Assembly: GCA_022393335.1 (NCBI GenBank)
Contig: JAJEKB010018970.1
Location: 24,648-88,647, forward strand
Reading direction: 5' to 3'
DNA length: 64,000 bases
Source of the DNA: Macrotrachela quadricornifera
Taxonomy: Eukaryota > Rotifera > Eurotatoria > Philodinida > Philodinidae
The stretch's first letter is position 1. The number at the start of each line of letters is the position of its first letter. Below are positions 11,836 through 24,945 of the stretch, in pieces. Made by a program: the position numbers and the translations under genes. The notes below the pieces were generated by a model. It did not search any database. It worked only from the letters and a program-made list of their open reading frames with translations, and was not told where the DNA came from.

Positions 11836-12577
11836 TCTATATATATAAAGAAGAATGTCTGTCTGTCTGTTTGTTTGTTTGTTTGTTCGCTATGCATTCA
11901 ATCTCTGTAAAAGCTACGACCACCAAACTTTCCATGGTGCCTCCCCAGGCCCAGAGGAAGGTCACAGCGGGGTCACCCACCGAGGGTGTGCGTTTGGATG
12001 TGTGGGTGTGGGTGGAATCTCACCCAGATAGTATTGTCTTAACTAACACTACCAAACTTTCCGTGGTGGTTTGCTGAGTCCACTGGTGGTTTTATAGAGT
12101 GATGTTACCATTAATACGAGTAGTATGATAGTGTTTGGGTGAAATTTCACCCAAATTATATGGTAATGAAATTTGCACGAATTTTTTTCAGAAATTTAGC
12201 AAATTTTGTTATGATTCTAAGATGAATTATCTTGAGGCTGAGGGTGTGGGTGTGGGTGAAATCTCAGCGAGATAGTAGTGTCTTAGCTAACAGTACCAAA
12301 CTTTCCACGGTGCTTTTCTGAGTGAAGCGGTAGTTTTATAGCGTGTTGTTATCATGAGTGGGGGTAGGATGGGGGTGTTTGGGTGAAATTTCACCCATGC
12401 CATATGGTAATGAAATTTACATGAATTTTCAGATAATTAGCGAATTTGTTATGATTCTAAGATGAATCATTTTGTAACGATGGTTCTTTGGTTTAAATAT
12501 GAAAATCGAATGTTTCTTATAGGTTATAAGAGAAAAAAATGTATACAAGCGTTTCCTTGATTCACAATGATGACGTA
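11836..12577 (+). mobile_element. Helitron 5'-end fragment
   Basis: Begins TCTATATATATAAAG after A. The interior shares the GTGTGGGTGTGGGTG and ACCAAACTTTCC blocks with 7783-8222 and holds a second copy of that block near 12240-12310. No own 3' end is seen; another Helitron 5' end follows at 12578. Confidence 0.6.
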
Positions 12578-13813
12578 TCTATATATTTAAGGAAGAACAT
12601 TTGTCTGTTTGCTATGCATTCAGCCCGTTCGATAGCTAGCGTCACAAAAGTTTCCACACTACTTCCTTAGATTCTGAGGAATGTTATCGTGAGGTTGGAA
12701 CCACCAAACGGGGTGCGTGGAAGGGGCTGGGTGAATTTTCATCGCGATCAATACAGATCGAGATTTTATGAGTCTGTTCCCTATGTATTCAGTCATCGCG
12801 AGAGATAGGGTCACAGAACTATCCGCATCAGTTCCTTGAGTGCTAAGGAAAGTCAGCTGAGTGATTGGCGGTGAGAAAGGGAGGCGTGCGTGAAACTTCA
12901 TCCAAGTCGTAAGAGACCGTAATTTTAGTCACTTTCTAATCAAATGACGCAGTTCAATGTGAATTTGAGAGTGATCGTGTCAAGAGTGGATGCGAGTGAG
13001 TATGTCAGCTTGAGTCTGATGAGAAGAGTCCTGTTGAAAATGCCTGATGCACGATGGGAAATGGTCTGTGAAAGATACCTTAAGCACGGCGGGAAAAGCT
13101 TTGTGAAAGATGCTCCATGCACGACGGGAAAAGTTCTGTGAAAGATGCTCCACGCACGGTGGGAAAAGCTCTGAAAAATACCCCCCACGCACAGAAGAAT
13201 AAGCTCTGAAAAATTCCTCAAGCACGGCGGAAAAGGCTTTGCGAAAGATATTCCATGCACGGTGGGAAAAGCTATGTGAAAGACACCCAAAGCACGGCGG
13301 GAAAAGCTCTGTGAAAGATACCTCAAGCACGGCGGGAAAAGCTCGGAAAAATACCCCACGCACAGCAGGATAAGCTCTGAAAAATTTCTGAAGCAGGTGG
13401 GAAAAGCTTTGTGAAAGACATTCCACGTACGACGGGAAAAGTTCTGCGAAAGATACACATGCACGGTGGGAAAAGCTCTATAAAAGATACCCCATGCACG
13501 GCGGGAAAAGCTCTGTAGCAGAGGTTCCAGGTACAGTGAAAAAAATCCTGTGAAAGAGGTATCACGTACGGCGAGAAGAGTCCAATGGCGAACTCCTAAC
13601 GCATAGCAGGAACAATCCTGTTAAAGATGCCTGACGCATGCCGGTAAAAGTCCGGTCCAAGAGGTTTCAGATGTAACGCGAAAATTTCTGTTACAGATGG
13701 TTCACCCACAGGGGAAACAGTCCTATAAAAGACGTGTTACGTACAGCAGAAAAAGGCGGATTGAAGATGCAAAACTTCAACCATGTTCTCTTTGCAGCGG
13801 GTACCTCCGCTAG
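12578..13813 (+). mobile_element. Helitron (non-autonomous) carrying a minisatellite
   Basis: Begins TCTATATATTTAAGGAAG after A (12577). It ends GGGTACCTCCGCTAG followed by T (13814), the same terminal wording as the 8.2-10.5 kb Helitron. The interior is mostly a 35-bp tandem repeat. No helicase. Confidence 0.65.
13020..13785. repeat. Minisatellite, ~35-bp unit, about 20 diverged copies
   Basis: The unit runs roughly GCACGGCGGGAAAAGCTCTG followed by TGAAAGATACCTCAA, with lengths of 33-35 bp. It is more GC-rich than the surroundings. Overlapping open frames on both strands across it arise from the repeat and are not called as genes. Confidence 0.8.
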
Positions 13814-13922
13814 TTTTTTATAAAGCCAGTCTTGATTTATTTCTTTTTTTATATTGTAATAGAACGAAAAATGATAAATTATATATATTTGACTATATTA
13901 CAGTTCAAAGGAGAAGCAAACT

Positions 13923-16900
13923 TTATTGTATTGATGGGATAATATGTCGTCGTCGTTTTTCATATTGATATAATTTCACAATTAATAAAGTAAACCATCG
14001 AGAAATAATCAATAAACCTCCGTACAGTCCAATAAGTGATGTAATGATATCAATTATATCACCATAACCACTATATGAATAACTACATAATGATGGAGAA
14101 CATTCATTAAAATATTGTTCATATGAAATATTTATTGGATATTTTTCAAGCATCAGTTCTTCAAGAATTAATTCAACAGTCGAGTTTATATTAAAATGAC
14201 TCGAAATAAGAGAAGAAGAATTTAATGCTTTGAAAGTATTACTTGCATCAATACATTGTTGATCATAAAAACATTGAAGTGTTGATTGTAAAAGACTTTC
14301 TAATGGATAACATCCTATCATCATATATTTCGATGCTTGACTACATTTAGATGATATTCCACAATTACATTCTTCATAAACAACTGGTTCCGTGTGAGCA
14401 TAATCTCTACCATTTATAATTTTCACAGATTGATATTTCCAATTAGATGAATACATATTCATTAGCATATTAACTGATGTCATTTCACGTATTAGATTAA
14501 CTATACTAAGAAATGATTGTGATGCTCTTAACTTAAAATCATCAATAGTTAATTGAATTTGTTCATTTAATGTAGTGGATGATTGAAGTTGAGAATTAAT
14601 GTAATCAGATGCAATAAATTGAGAAAAAGTATCATTAATAGTTTTGTTCGAAAGTTGACACAATGAGATTAATAATTGAAATTGTCCAAGAGAATGCTTA
14701 TCTTTTTTATAAATATACATAATCCATTCATTCGACATAAAATTAGTTGAACAAATTGGATGAAAATTTGCTTTTATTGTAAGAAATGTTCCATATTGAA
14801 ATGAAATGTCTGAACAAGAACATTCAAGTGATTGAGAATATTTTTTGAATAATTTTTCATAAACAATGAAAGAAGGCTTTGAAACGTCTACTGTGATGAT
14901 TTGTTGATTAAGAAAAGAGATAAGATAGAGTATAATAAATATAATCATCAATAATAGAAAATGTAATCGATTTGTTAGTTTTTGTTCATTATCACAGATA
15001 AAAATATTTTTCATCAACTGTATTATAGAAGAAATCGTTCGAATTTGTATTAAATTTTCAATTAATCGAATGAGAATTAAAATTAAAATTTTTAATCCAG
15101 TTGATAATCCACCTAAAATACCAATTACTGCTAAGATAATAATGAGAAGTTGAGATCGATTAGTATATTCATATGTACATGATGCTGGTGCACATGCATT
15201 ATAATATGAACTAAAAGAAACACTGTTAATCCATGTTTTAACCATTAGTTGATTAACTATAGATTCAATCGTTTCGTTAATATCATAATTAAACATACTA
15301 AGTGTAGAAAAATCAGTAGATAAGTTTAAGTTTAGAAATTGAGCAGTAGTATCGAGTATTGAACCTAAACAAGCTTGATCATAAAAGCATGTTAATTTCG
15401 ATTGTAATAATGCTTCTATTGGAAAGCAGCCAACAAAAAAATAGCGAATTCTGAATTGTGGTGCGTAGATTTGAATGCCAATACTCGGTTTATAGGAAGC
15501 TGTTGGTATTTGGCATGATCCAAACAGATCACAAGAACAATTCGAATAAGTTAATGCTTGAACAATAACTTCACCTGTTGAAATATTCACATAATGATTA
15601 ATATTAAACATATCATTGATTAGTTTATTTCCTTGATTTGTTTCTCGAATAAGTTGAATTGAACGTTGAAAACTATTTATTGTATTTAATTTCCAATCGT
15701 CAATCAGTGAATCAATTTGAGAATTAAATATTTGTTGATTAATCACTTGTGAACTAATTAATTGTGTTTGATAAAACACGTCGAGTGCACCATTCACCGT
15801 TTGTTCGGCATACTTGCAGAATGTTGCCAATATAAAAAAATAAGTACTGGGATTAATTCGATACGAAGTATATCCACTATAGAGCAACCAAATTTCTGAC
15901 ATCATATCAGTCCATTTAGTAGAAATAAAACTGCTTGAACATATTTGATGAAATTTAGGTTTGATTGTAAGAAACTTTTCATGAGATACAGTCAAATGAG
16001 TACATGGACATGTCAGACTAGTAGAATGAATTTCTTTTAGATAAGTATATTCAAAGACAGTTGGTTTATTGATGGTTTGATAATAAATTTCTTTTTTTAA
16101 TGATAAATATAAAGTTAAGATAACAAGTGCCTTGATAAGAATAATTATGTAAATGCGAGTAGTAATACGTTGATAACGAACAAAAGAAACATTCTGTGAT
16201 TGATTATCGAATAAGTTCAGTTCGATTAAAGACTGACGACAATTTTTAATCAATTGACGAATTTTAATTGACACTAAAAATTAAAAATATTAAAAAATAA
16301 TCTTATGAAACGATTTTTACATTCAACTCAATGAAACAGAACTATATTTATACTTAGATGATCCATTACTTCATACTTACAAGGTATTTGCGGCTGGTTT
16401 TTCGGTAATTTTCGATTTCGTATAAATCGTACAAGCAATGGAATGATAATTCCTAAAATCATAGTTAATCCTCCAAGTAAACCAATAATTTTTGTAATGA
16501 TATCAATCAAATTTCGTCTTGTCAGTTTTGAATAAGTACATGTCAAAGGTTGACATTGATCAAAATATTTTTCATAAGATATATTATAAATCCATTCTTC
16601 TACCATAATATCATCAACAATGGATTGTATTGTTGTATTTGATTGAAACTTAGTCTTTTCATTGATTGACATGGCTGTAAACATCTCTTGTATTGATAAA
16701 TATGAGAGAATCATATTTAAACATGTTTGATTATAGAAACACTCGAGAGTCGATTGAAGAAGTGAATGAATTGTCGTACAACCTGCCCAAAGACCTGGGA
16801 TCTTAAATAATAATATTGGTGCAGTTAATCTATATGTTGTGTAATCAATATCTTGCGAGTAAATTCCCAATATTTCTCGACAATTAAAATTAAAATTACA

Positions 16901-17650
16901 CATGCATATGGAGCCATTTTCAGTTTTATATTCCCAATGGTAATATATCAATGATGTTAGACTTTGAGTTGTAGAAATTGGTTTCCCCAAATAGAAGGTG
17001 CTTTGTAGTGCAGATACAAGCTGATTACCGAACATCATATCATTAATTAATTGTAATTGGGATTGAAAAATAAATGGTACTGTTAGTCGAAAATGTTCAA
17101 TTGATGCTTCAGTGATGGATTTAAGATAATCTTGATAAAGTACTTTTGAACTAATAAATGAAGTTGAATAGAAAGATAATAAACTATTCGAAACACTTTT
17201 TTCTGATAATCGACAAAGACTAGTAAGTGTTTGAAAATGTGCACTACCAGTTGTTCGAATATCTGATTTATAGTAAAGACTTGTATTTAAATTAGAAAAC
17301 ATTGTTTCAATCCATCGATTAGTGACAAAATCACTTGAACAAACTTGATGAAATATTGGTTGAAGTGTAATAAATGTTCCATAGGAAAACGAAAGACGAG
17401 AACAAGGACATTCAGCAGTTGTAGGAAGTTTTTCAAATTCATCTTTAGTTGGATAATGGATAGTTATTGTTGTTCTGATTAAGGTTAACCATAATCCAAA
17501 AGAAACACTAAGAAGAATCAAGATAAGGAGAGCGAGATAAACTCGAGTGATAATTATATTGGAACGATGTTGATGAATATTTTCATTGGAATCACCTTTT
17601 GAATGAAAGAAATTTAGTTGACGTAGCTTTGATATCAAAGAAGATATCAT
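13923..17650 (-). CDS. Repeated two-pass membrane protein (three units, ~1206 aa, two exons)
   Basis: Exon 1 is 17650-16381 (ATG start, 423 codons plus 1 nt) and exon 2 is 16273-13923 (2 nt plus 782 codons and stop). They are joined by a 107-bp intron with donor GTAAGTAT and acceptor TTTTTAG, and the phases match. Each of three units has an N-terminal hydrophobic segment, a cysteine-rich ectodomain and a C-terminal hydrophobic segment. Recurrent signatures are CPC or CSC with a following S.GTFLTI-type block, F-H-x-x-CS, GC.P...LLQS.L.CFY.Q.C, and C.P..C.Y before a GGL-containing membrane segment. In exon 2 coordinates the membrane segments lie near residues 41-58, 375-405, 437-457 and 740-768. 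The topology recalls DEG/ENaC channels, but I see no diagnostic motif, so function is unknown. Likely a lineage-specific surface protein grown by internal duplication. Without the splice it would be read as two proteins, the second lacking an ATG. Confidence 0.75.
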
Positions 17651-17737
17651 TGTTCAAATTAAGAAAAAGAAAGAAATGAGTGAAGAATGAAATTTTTTTA
17701 AAGTTTTTTTTTGTTCGACAGACTGTTAAGTTAGAGT

Positions 17738-17747
17738 TATATATTCC
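17738..17747 (-). promoter_or_regulatory. Possible TATA box of the repeated membrane-protein gene
   Basis: AATATATAAC on the minus strand about 90 bases upstream of the ATG at 17650. The position is plausible for a core promoter, but the region is AT-rich, so support is weak. Confidence 0.3.
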
Positions 17748-17750
17748 TGT

Positions 17751-20700
17751 TTGCATTCTACTTAAAAACATGATTTGAGCTATTACATGGAAAATAAATG
17801 AATTTCCGGTATACTTCTAAAAAGTATTTTCACATTCAACTTGTTCAATCAGGACAAAAAACTAAAGTATAATGAAGCAGAAAGAAAATGACAGAAAATG
17901 TATCGTATTTACTGTAAGTGTTATCTAAACTGGTTGGTTCAAGATCAAATCAGATCCAAATGATTATGTTTTGTGGTCATATCGTTTAGATTTTTTCTGA
18001 ATAGACCTTGGAATGATAAAGAAACGAAACATTGTTTATCTATATGTTGAAGAGCTAACGTAATATGAAACTTTTATTGTATTTTTTTGTTTCTTATAGT
18101 TAGAGGAAATTATGATGCACGCTTAATTATTTGCTGATGAAAAAGAGAAAGTCAGGTTTTTTTTAAATTGCTGACAATTTAAGCTATAATTACGTGTTTA
18201 TTCGAGAAGAAAAATGTTTCTTTTTCATAATTAAAGGTTGTCTAGTATATTGTTTTCTGTGTATAGAACCGCTATATTTTAAAAGCAAAATGACTAGAAA
18301 AACATTTTCTTTTTCGTCAGTTAGAAAGTTATGTATAATATCCCCAGTCGACTCTCATCCACGAAGTCACCGGTGACTTTCTTAAAAAATACGAACACCC
18401 TGGTGAATCCCTAAAGATAATAACTCCTCAGAGGAGTTCTTGGGGAGGAGGGGGAGAAATACATACTCCCTCTAGAAGATTATTTTTATTTAGATTTTTT
18501 TTACAAAATGCAGAAATATTGAACTCATAACATATTTCCATGGTATTTTCACTCGAATTTTCCAATTCAAGAATATCATTTGAGGCTTGACAGATACATA
18601 GATAGGTATTCTCTGATGGCTTCAATCATTTATTATACAGAATAACATTACTTATTTCTCTTGATTGTTGATGCCTGATTTTCACGTAGTAGTCAGCAAA
18701 ATGCATTCGGACATTGCAGTCAGATCCTTTGTTTTCCTTAAACTTGCAATCAGTGAATTTGCGCTTGATTTGACTTGTTAACCGTTGTTTCGTACTAAGT
18801 TTCAGGTTCTCAAATGGTGCGCCAAGGAATAAAGATCTCACAAGAATTTCACGAAACTTCAAGCCAGCTCAGTTAATTGGGTATCCAATCTTGACTGGGT
18901 ACTGACCTAAACTGAACTATAGGTCAGTGAATAATAAATACTTTCTTTTTCTCCAATATATTGTAATTATTGAGATGTGAGACTGCTGAAGTATCCATGC
19001 TACATATGATATTTATTTGTTTAATGATTCTTATATTACTATATGCTCATTTGTTGCTATCTGCCAAAATAATGTATCACTCACTATATGTTAGTTAGAC
19101 TTTTATAAGGCACCCGATAGCAACAATTCGTTTATATAATTATCTGTTAACTATTTCTTGTCACTATTGATAGTTATTAAAAATGATAAGTCTATATCAT
19201 CATATTTTACAGAGTACGTTATTTCTTAAATGACTATCTAAAAAAAAAAGTTTAGCGACTAAAAATTCGTAGTATCAGTTATTGCTATTCATGTTTATTT
19301 ACATAAATGTCATTTTCAAATAATACTGATATCTTCATAGAAAATAGTAAGCGGTGCAATTAGAGAGTCATCTCTTTATTCAAAATGAAAGCATGTTAAA
19401 TCAGAATTTTATGTCCATAAACATTTTTCGAATAACTTTTTATGGCGGTGCCATAGAGGAGATGAAAACGCATCGAATCACACATAGAAAGTTTTTTTTT
19501 GAACTACCTTTCTGAAGGTTTTACTTGAAACTTCAAGAAAACATCAGAGATACAATTTATCACCCCATTTTTCCAACAAAATAATCGAAAAATTCAAGTT
19601 TCTGTGGGACTTTGATAGAAAAATCCTGTTTTTTTAACGAAGTAGAAAAAAAGAATTCGTTGAAAACATTCGACTAAAATCTCTAGAAAAGTAGTTTGAA
19701 AAAGCTTTCTTTATGTGATTCGATGCATTTTCATCTCCTCTTTCCAACGGTAATAGTCCCTAATCTCTATCCATCTAATCAGGATGCCATATTATTTGTT
19801 ATTTCTAGTCGCTAAAAAGTAACTTATAAATAAGAATAAAGATAGATAAAACTGACTAGAACTGTCCAAGAATATCTTTATCAATGAGCAGAAAAATGTG
19901 AGCATAATTAAGAAAATTACTACGTGACTGTGATGTTAATATTATTATCATCCTTGAAAATTTAATAAAGAACACTCATGACAACAGAATGCTCAGTTTT
20001 TCTGTGACTAATATTAAGATTCTTACTCGACGACTGTATTTGGTACACTATTACAAAAGAATATAACTTAATATAATAATATATTAAAAAGTACACACCC
20101 AGTCCACCAATCAGGACTGAGACTGGTGCATGTCTAGTACCAAGGTTAATATTATTTAATCTCATTTTTAACAATTGATAGAGTAGAATTTCTCTTTAAG
20201 TTTCTTGAGATCAACTCGTTTGCTTCAATTTAATTCATCTAACAAAATCATATTCGTCTTTGCCTATCGATTCAATATAAAAAAAAAACATGAAAAAAGA
20301 ATTCTCAACTTTTCAGTATTTTATATAGAGTCAATCGTAAAATTACATCAAGAATAAAATGAAAACTTAACGTTAAACATAGTATATTAAATAATTCTAC
20401 AAAATATTCAAATCTCCAACATTCAGACGAGTACGAACAATCGTACAGTAGCGGATGGAAGTGATGATGATAAAACTAATAAATATTAGTTTGTACCGTA
20501 AAGACTGGACGATGTCTATGCAATCTTCGTACATTCTCTAAATAAATATCGAATAAAATTAAATCGCACTAGTTTTCAATATTTGGCTTTCGACTTTTGA
20601 ATTCGCGGCTATTCTAGACCATCAAGCTGAAAATATAATTCATTTTGTTCATATGTAACTTGGAAAGACCGGTCATTGCAATCATTTATGCTTTATCATA

Positions 20701-22130
20701 CATCAAAGAGTTTGACGATATAGAATTTTGTAAGCAAGGTATTTTGAAAAAGTGAACTTATTCTAAGTCATAGAACTACTTTTCTCGAAAATTTGACTTC
20801 AATTCTAGACTGATTATAAACGAATATAAAAAACGTTCTCAATTGTTAGCATTTTTCAGTCCATGTTTCCACTACAAGACTATTATGAAACAATCTCTAT
20901 TATTGTGAAAACAACGTCAATTATTAGTCTGATGCAACTATAAAAATATGTAGTCTAATATTAAAGTTAAACTTTAAAACTTGTTTTTTCATCAAATCAT
21001 CAATAGCATCTTTATATGAATTGGAAGACCTTTTGCTGATTTTATATAATAATTTCAAAAGAGGAAACATCAATCTTATCATTTTTTGTAAATAAATTCT
21101 CCCTTTATTAAAAAAGCCAGGCAATAAATAGTATAAATTTTGCTCAACACCAGTTACTGAAAGAGAGATATATCAAGATTGACATCAAACCAAGATTCTC
21201 ATTTCAAGTTCGGTTTAAGTGAATATTGATCTTCGCGAAAAGGGAACAGCTATTCTACCCTAGTGAAACATCTTACAACGAATATCTGTTGTTTGGACCT
21301 AAGATCTTGATCTTGAAATCGTTACTTAATAATACTTTCAAAAACGATTTTGCTGCTTGTTAGAATTAGATTTTATTTAAGGCAATCAGTTTTACTTAAT
21401 TAAAAGAAATCAATTAATCAGAAGATATTCTTATTGTTATGTATTTTCTATTTCATGTTCAAATTTTCAGATGAAATTCATCTTTAGAGATATGGAAAAC
21501 ATATAGTTTGATTATCGTAATTGCATGAACATAAAACTATTTAGTATTGAATTTAAGATAAGAACAAATACTAAATATTCATTATGAGAACAATTCTATT
21601 AATATATTTTAACAAGTGAACATTTATTAGAACAAATTCGAATAAATGAAAAATATCCATACTATGAAATTCATATTTTTTAATATCTCTTTATGTATAT
21701 AATGTGTTTCTCGATTGATTTTTGTACATTTTATGTGAAAAAAGTTTTCGACTTTGTTAAAAGTCTAATATTCTTAAATCTATCTTTTTATATTTTATCA
21801 TATTCTGTGAACTATATATTATTATTATTTTTGTGTTTAATATTGAATCATTTTGTAATGTTTTTATTTGAAATAGAAGAATTTAAAATAAAATTTAATT
21901 CTATTCGATTGTTTTCAACAATTGTATTGTCTAATAAATTTATTTTGTTTATCGAATATTAGATAAATGAAATAAATAAATGATGAACTATTGATTGAAT
22001 AAAAATCGTGACCTTTTTTTGTTTAACATGACACATTTTCATTTATTTCTATTCGATAAATTTATGTTAAAAAATTATATGAACATTGTTAATCTATTTA
22101 ACGGTCATTCGAATTCATTGGTTCATTCAA
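17751..22130. other. Intergenic region, apart from one MITE
   Basis: No convincing gene on either strand. Short frames here (for example 19962-20174 on the minus strand) show no domain or signal. A MITE occupies 19455-19742. Confidence 0.4.
19455..19742. mobile_element. MITE with TIR AGAGGAGATGAAAA.GCATCG
   Basis: AGAGGAGATGAAAACGCATC at 19455 is repeated inverted at the right end (GATGCATTTTCATCTCCTCT). Similarity runs inward for about 50 bp (CGAATCACA.A.AGAAAG). No coding capacity. Confidence 0.6.
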
Positions 22131-22132
22131 GT

Positions 22133-22142
22133 GTATATATAT
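22133..22142 (+). promoter_or_regulatory. TATA box of the secreted-peptide gene
   Basis: TATATATATA about 35-40 bases before the ATG at 22175, implying a very short 5' leader. It is a clear match, but such words are common in this AT-rich DNA. Confidence 0.45.
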
Positions 22143-22174
22143 ACACGAGAAAATTCATTCATATTACATTAAAA

Positions 22175-22439
22175 ATGAAAAATCAATTGTTGATCGTTAT
22201 TCTCTGTTTAGTATTCTTATATGTTACATATTCTGCTGATGTTCCACTAAATCAAGGTAAGATTTATTTCATTTTTATTTTTTATAATGTTTTTTTTATT
22301 TAAATTAGATAAAAATATCTTTAAAATGGATAATATTAAAAATGAAAATCAATCTTTACCTCTGGTTCGTCAACGTCGAGCTCAACGATATGGATGTTCA
22401 TTGGTTTGTCTTCAAAAAGTCAATCGTTGTTTGTGTTAG
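22175..22439 (+). CDS. Secreted cysteine-rich peptide precursor (70 aa, two exons)
   Basis: Exon 1 (22175-22256) encodes Met, a short basic stretch and a strongly hydrophobic segment ending TYSA, a good signal peptide with likely cleavage near residue 21. A 52-bp intron (GTAAGA...ATTAG, 22257-22308) is in phase 1. Exon 2 (22309-22439) encodes an acidic, Asn-rich propeptide, a basic processing site RQRR, and a 19-residue C-terminal peptide with four cysteines in the pattern C-x3-C-x6-C-x-C and several basic residues, then TAG. The architecture (signal, acidic pro-region, furin-type site, disulfide-rich basic peptide) is that of host-defence peptides, peptide hormones or similar secreted effectors. 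I know no named family with this spacing. It is too short to stand out in an ORF scan, which reads through the intron in the wrong frame. Existence is well supported by signal, splice phase and stop; function is open. Confidence 0.7.
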
Positions 22440-24284
22440 AATAATTACTTTATCAAGATAAATAATTAAATAGATGTTCGTTATTAATCAATATTCTACT
22501 TAGAAATTTGTTTGTTTTTGTCTTAATGTTTAATAAATTAGTTTAGATGAATAATAAAAATAATTTCTAATATAATTTAATTGAATGAAGAATTTGTAAT
22601 GGATGAAAATTTTAGGTTGATATTTCGTTTTTCATTTTTCAGTGAATTTCTTCTCACTGATGATAAATACAGTAAAATGATCAGAGTTTAAGAAAGAAGG
22701 TCCATGGGCTCTTATTCTTTTAGATTTTTTCTAGTTTTATCGAATCCTGATTATGGGAAAATTTCAGAACTTTCTGTAATCTTCTACATATTCAAATATA
22801 CTTTTCCTTGAGTTTACATGTTCTTGGAAATGTGGATACATCTTTATATGAATACGAAAATTAATTTTAAAAGATAAAACTTAAAAAGAATTGTTTCAAT
22901 CCGTTTTCTGTGAAGTTTTTTATTAATTAAATAAATGGTATAAGAAATAAATAAGTAAAACTCACTATATCCAAAGACACTAAATAATCTCTCCTTCAGT
23001 ATAGAATCATTTATATTTCATAATACAACAATAAAACAAAGTTGACATATTTGATCAGTTAAATCGAGAAGATCATCTTCTCCCCATCTAAATGTTTTTT
23101 GATCATGTGTGAAATATTCTCAAATTTTTCCATCACATGTGCAGTTACTAGTCATATATGTTACACACATGAGCGAAACTATGAGGTCAATAAGAACGAA
23201 TATTGGTTCTACTAAGATTATCTCATTTGAAAAATTTCCCTCTATCATCGTAGGAAGGCAAAAGAAATCAGAAAAGTTTCTGACTTTCGCGAATTTTATA
23301 TCAAAAATATTAAGAAATCTAATAAAGTTCTTCTATATTAATGAGAATACATAAATAAATTTATTATTTTATTAACTAAGATAATGGAATAAAAATATTA
23401 AATTTTTGCTATTTAATCTTGAAAGATATAATATATATTATGTTGAACATTTTCACTGCAATGTATTTTCAATAATCAATAAATTCTTTCAAATATAATC
23501 ACGAAAAAATTTCCACTCAAATTTGAGAATTATTAGGACTAACACAGTAGAATCAAATGATTATTCTTAACTCTCTGTAGACCTTTATTCTATATATTTT
23601 ACTTTTTTTTTGTTTAATTCTTAATTTTTAAGCGGAGAAAAAGAGATGACAAATTGAATCATTCGAAAAAGTATCAAAAAATGGCACAAGAATTACATAA
23701 TTAGTTTTCAATATCATAATAACAGAGATTACTTGAAAAAAACAGGCAACAGTGAGCGCTGCATATTGACATGCTCTTGAAGAACAAAAAAGAAAAATAT
23801 TTGACTTTATCTTATATTGTGATAGACTTTCGTTGAAGATGCCTGTCGTTGAATTCACATTTTGAGAAAAAACGAAAAAGATGTTCCATTTTTCTCTAAA
23901 AAAAGTATATTAATCACGCAGATAATAATAGAAATCATCAAAAATCTTGATCGAAAGCGAGTTATCAATGAAAATTTAATTGAATGATTTGATAAAATAA
24001 TATCAATATTTATTACATATTATTTTAATTTCTATGTAAATCTATTCAACTTTTCTCAATAGAATTGATAAATTAATCAAAAATAGAAATTGATTTTTCA
24101 AGATACTTTTATGTTTCACTTAATAAAATAGCCAGTTTATAAACAGAATAAGAACAAATGTTGACAATCAATTTAGTCAATGAAAAAGAATAACCCATAA
24201 TATCAACAATTGTCTGTAACAGAAGACCAATAGATAAATTTAGATCGTTCCTATATTCTGCTCTTAGTTAGGACCATTTTATGG

Positions 24285-24945
24285 ACAAAGTGTTTCTCCT
24301 CCGTTCTTTCTCAATAGTCTTCAAGAGAAAAGAATGCGAAAATTTTTCTATGATTGAAGATCATGCTTCAACTAATATACTATAAGATGCAGCATGAAAA
24401 GCTCTATAATTTACAAAAGACTGATTACCTTATAGTTGCACTTATCGTTTTCAAAATAAACAAAATTTTGAGAGATCGAATTTTGAGCATTGCAAAAATT
24501 GGTCACAGAAAATTTTTCTTCTTTTGAAAACAGTTACAGTAAGTTATCCTGACATGATTGTAGACCTTTTCGCGTTGCATCTGTTGGTCTATTCTGTTTT
24601 TTCTAATAAAGCATTTCAGATGACGAAACGATGAAATAACAAAAAATGAATTCGTCGTATATCAAAAACACTATCAATTTTTCATGGTCGAAATTTGTTT
24701 GTCCAAAATGTTATCTATTTTGGAAATAAAAAATGCAACTATAAATATATGGCCTTAAGTAAAGTGTTGAGTTTTGCACGCTGTATCTTATGATCTATTT
24801 TATTTGTTAAAATAATGTATTAAGAGCTTGGATACTGCATTGAGAAACATTTTAGAGCACAAATGATAACGAAAAAAATCTTTGCATTCTTTTCTCTTGA
24901 AGACTATGTAGAAAGAACGTTTCTCAAAGCTTACTCTATGGTTAA
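24285..24945. mobile_element. Palindromic MITE related to the 42.1 kb MITE
   Basis: The right end, inverted, matches the left end over TAGTCTTCAAGAGAAAAGAA and flanking bases. An internal block (AAGATGCAGCATGAAAAGCT near 24387, then TAGTTGCACTT and GTTTTCAAAATA) is clearly homologous to the MITE at 42094-42503. No coding capacity. Confidence 0.6.

Noticed and set aside
12940..13565. Long overlapping ORFs on both strands (up to 174 aa)
   Set aside because: They translate a 35-bp minisatellite; open frames on both strands and in several phases come from the repeat.
13923..17650. Firm assignment of the repeated membrane protein to DEG/ENaC channels
   Set aside because: Only the two-pass, cysteine-rich topology is shared; the diagnostic gating and selectivity motifs were not seen.
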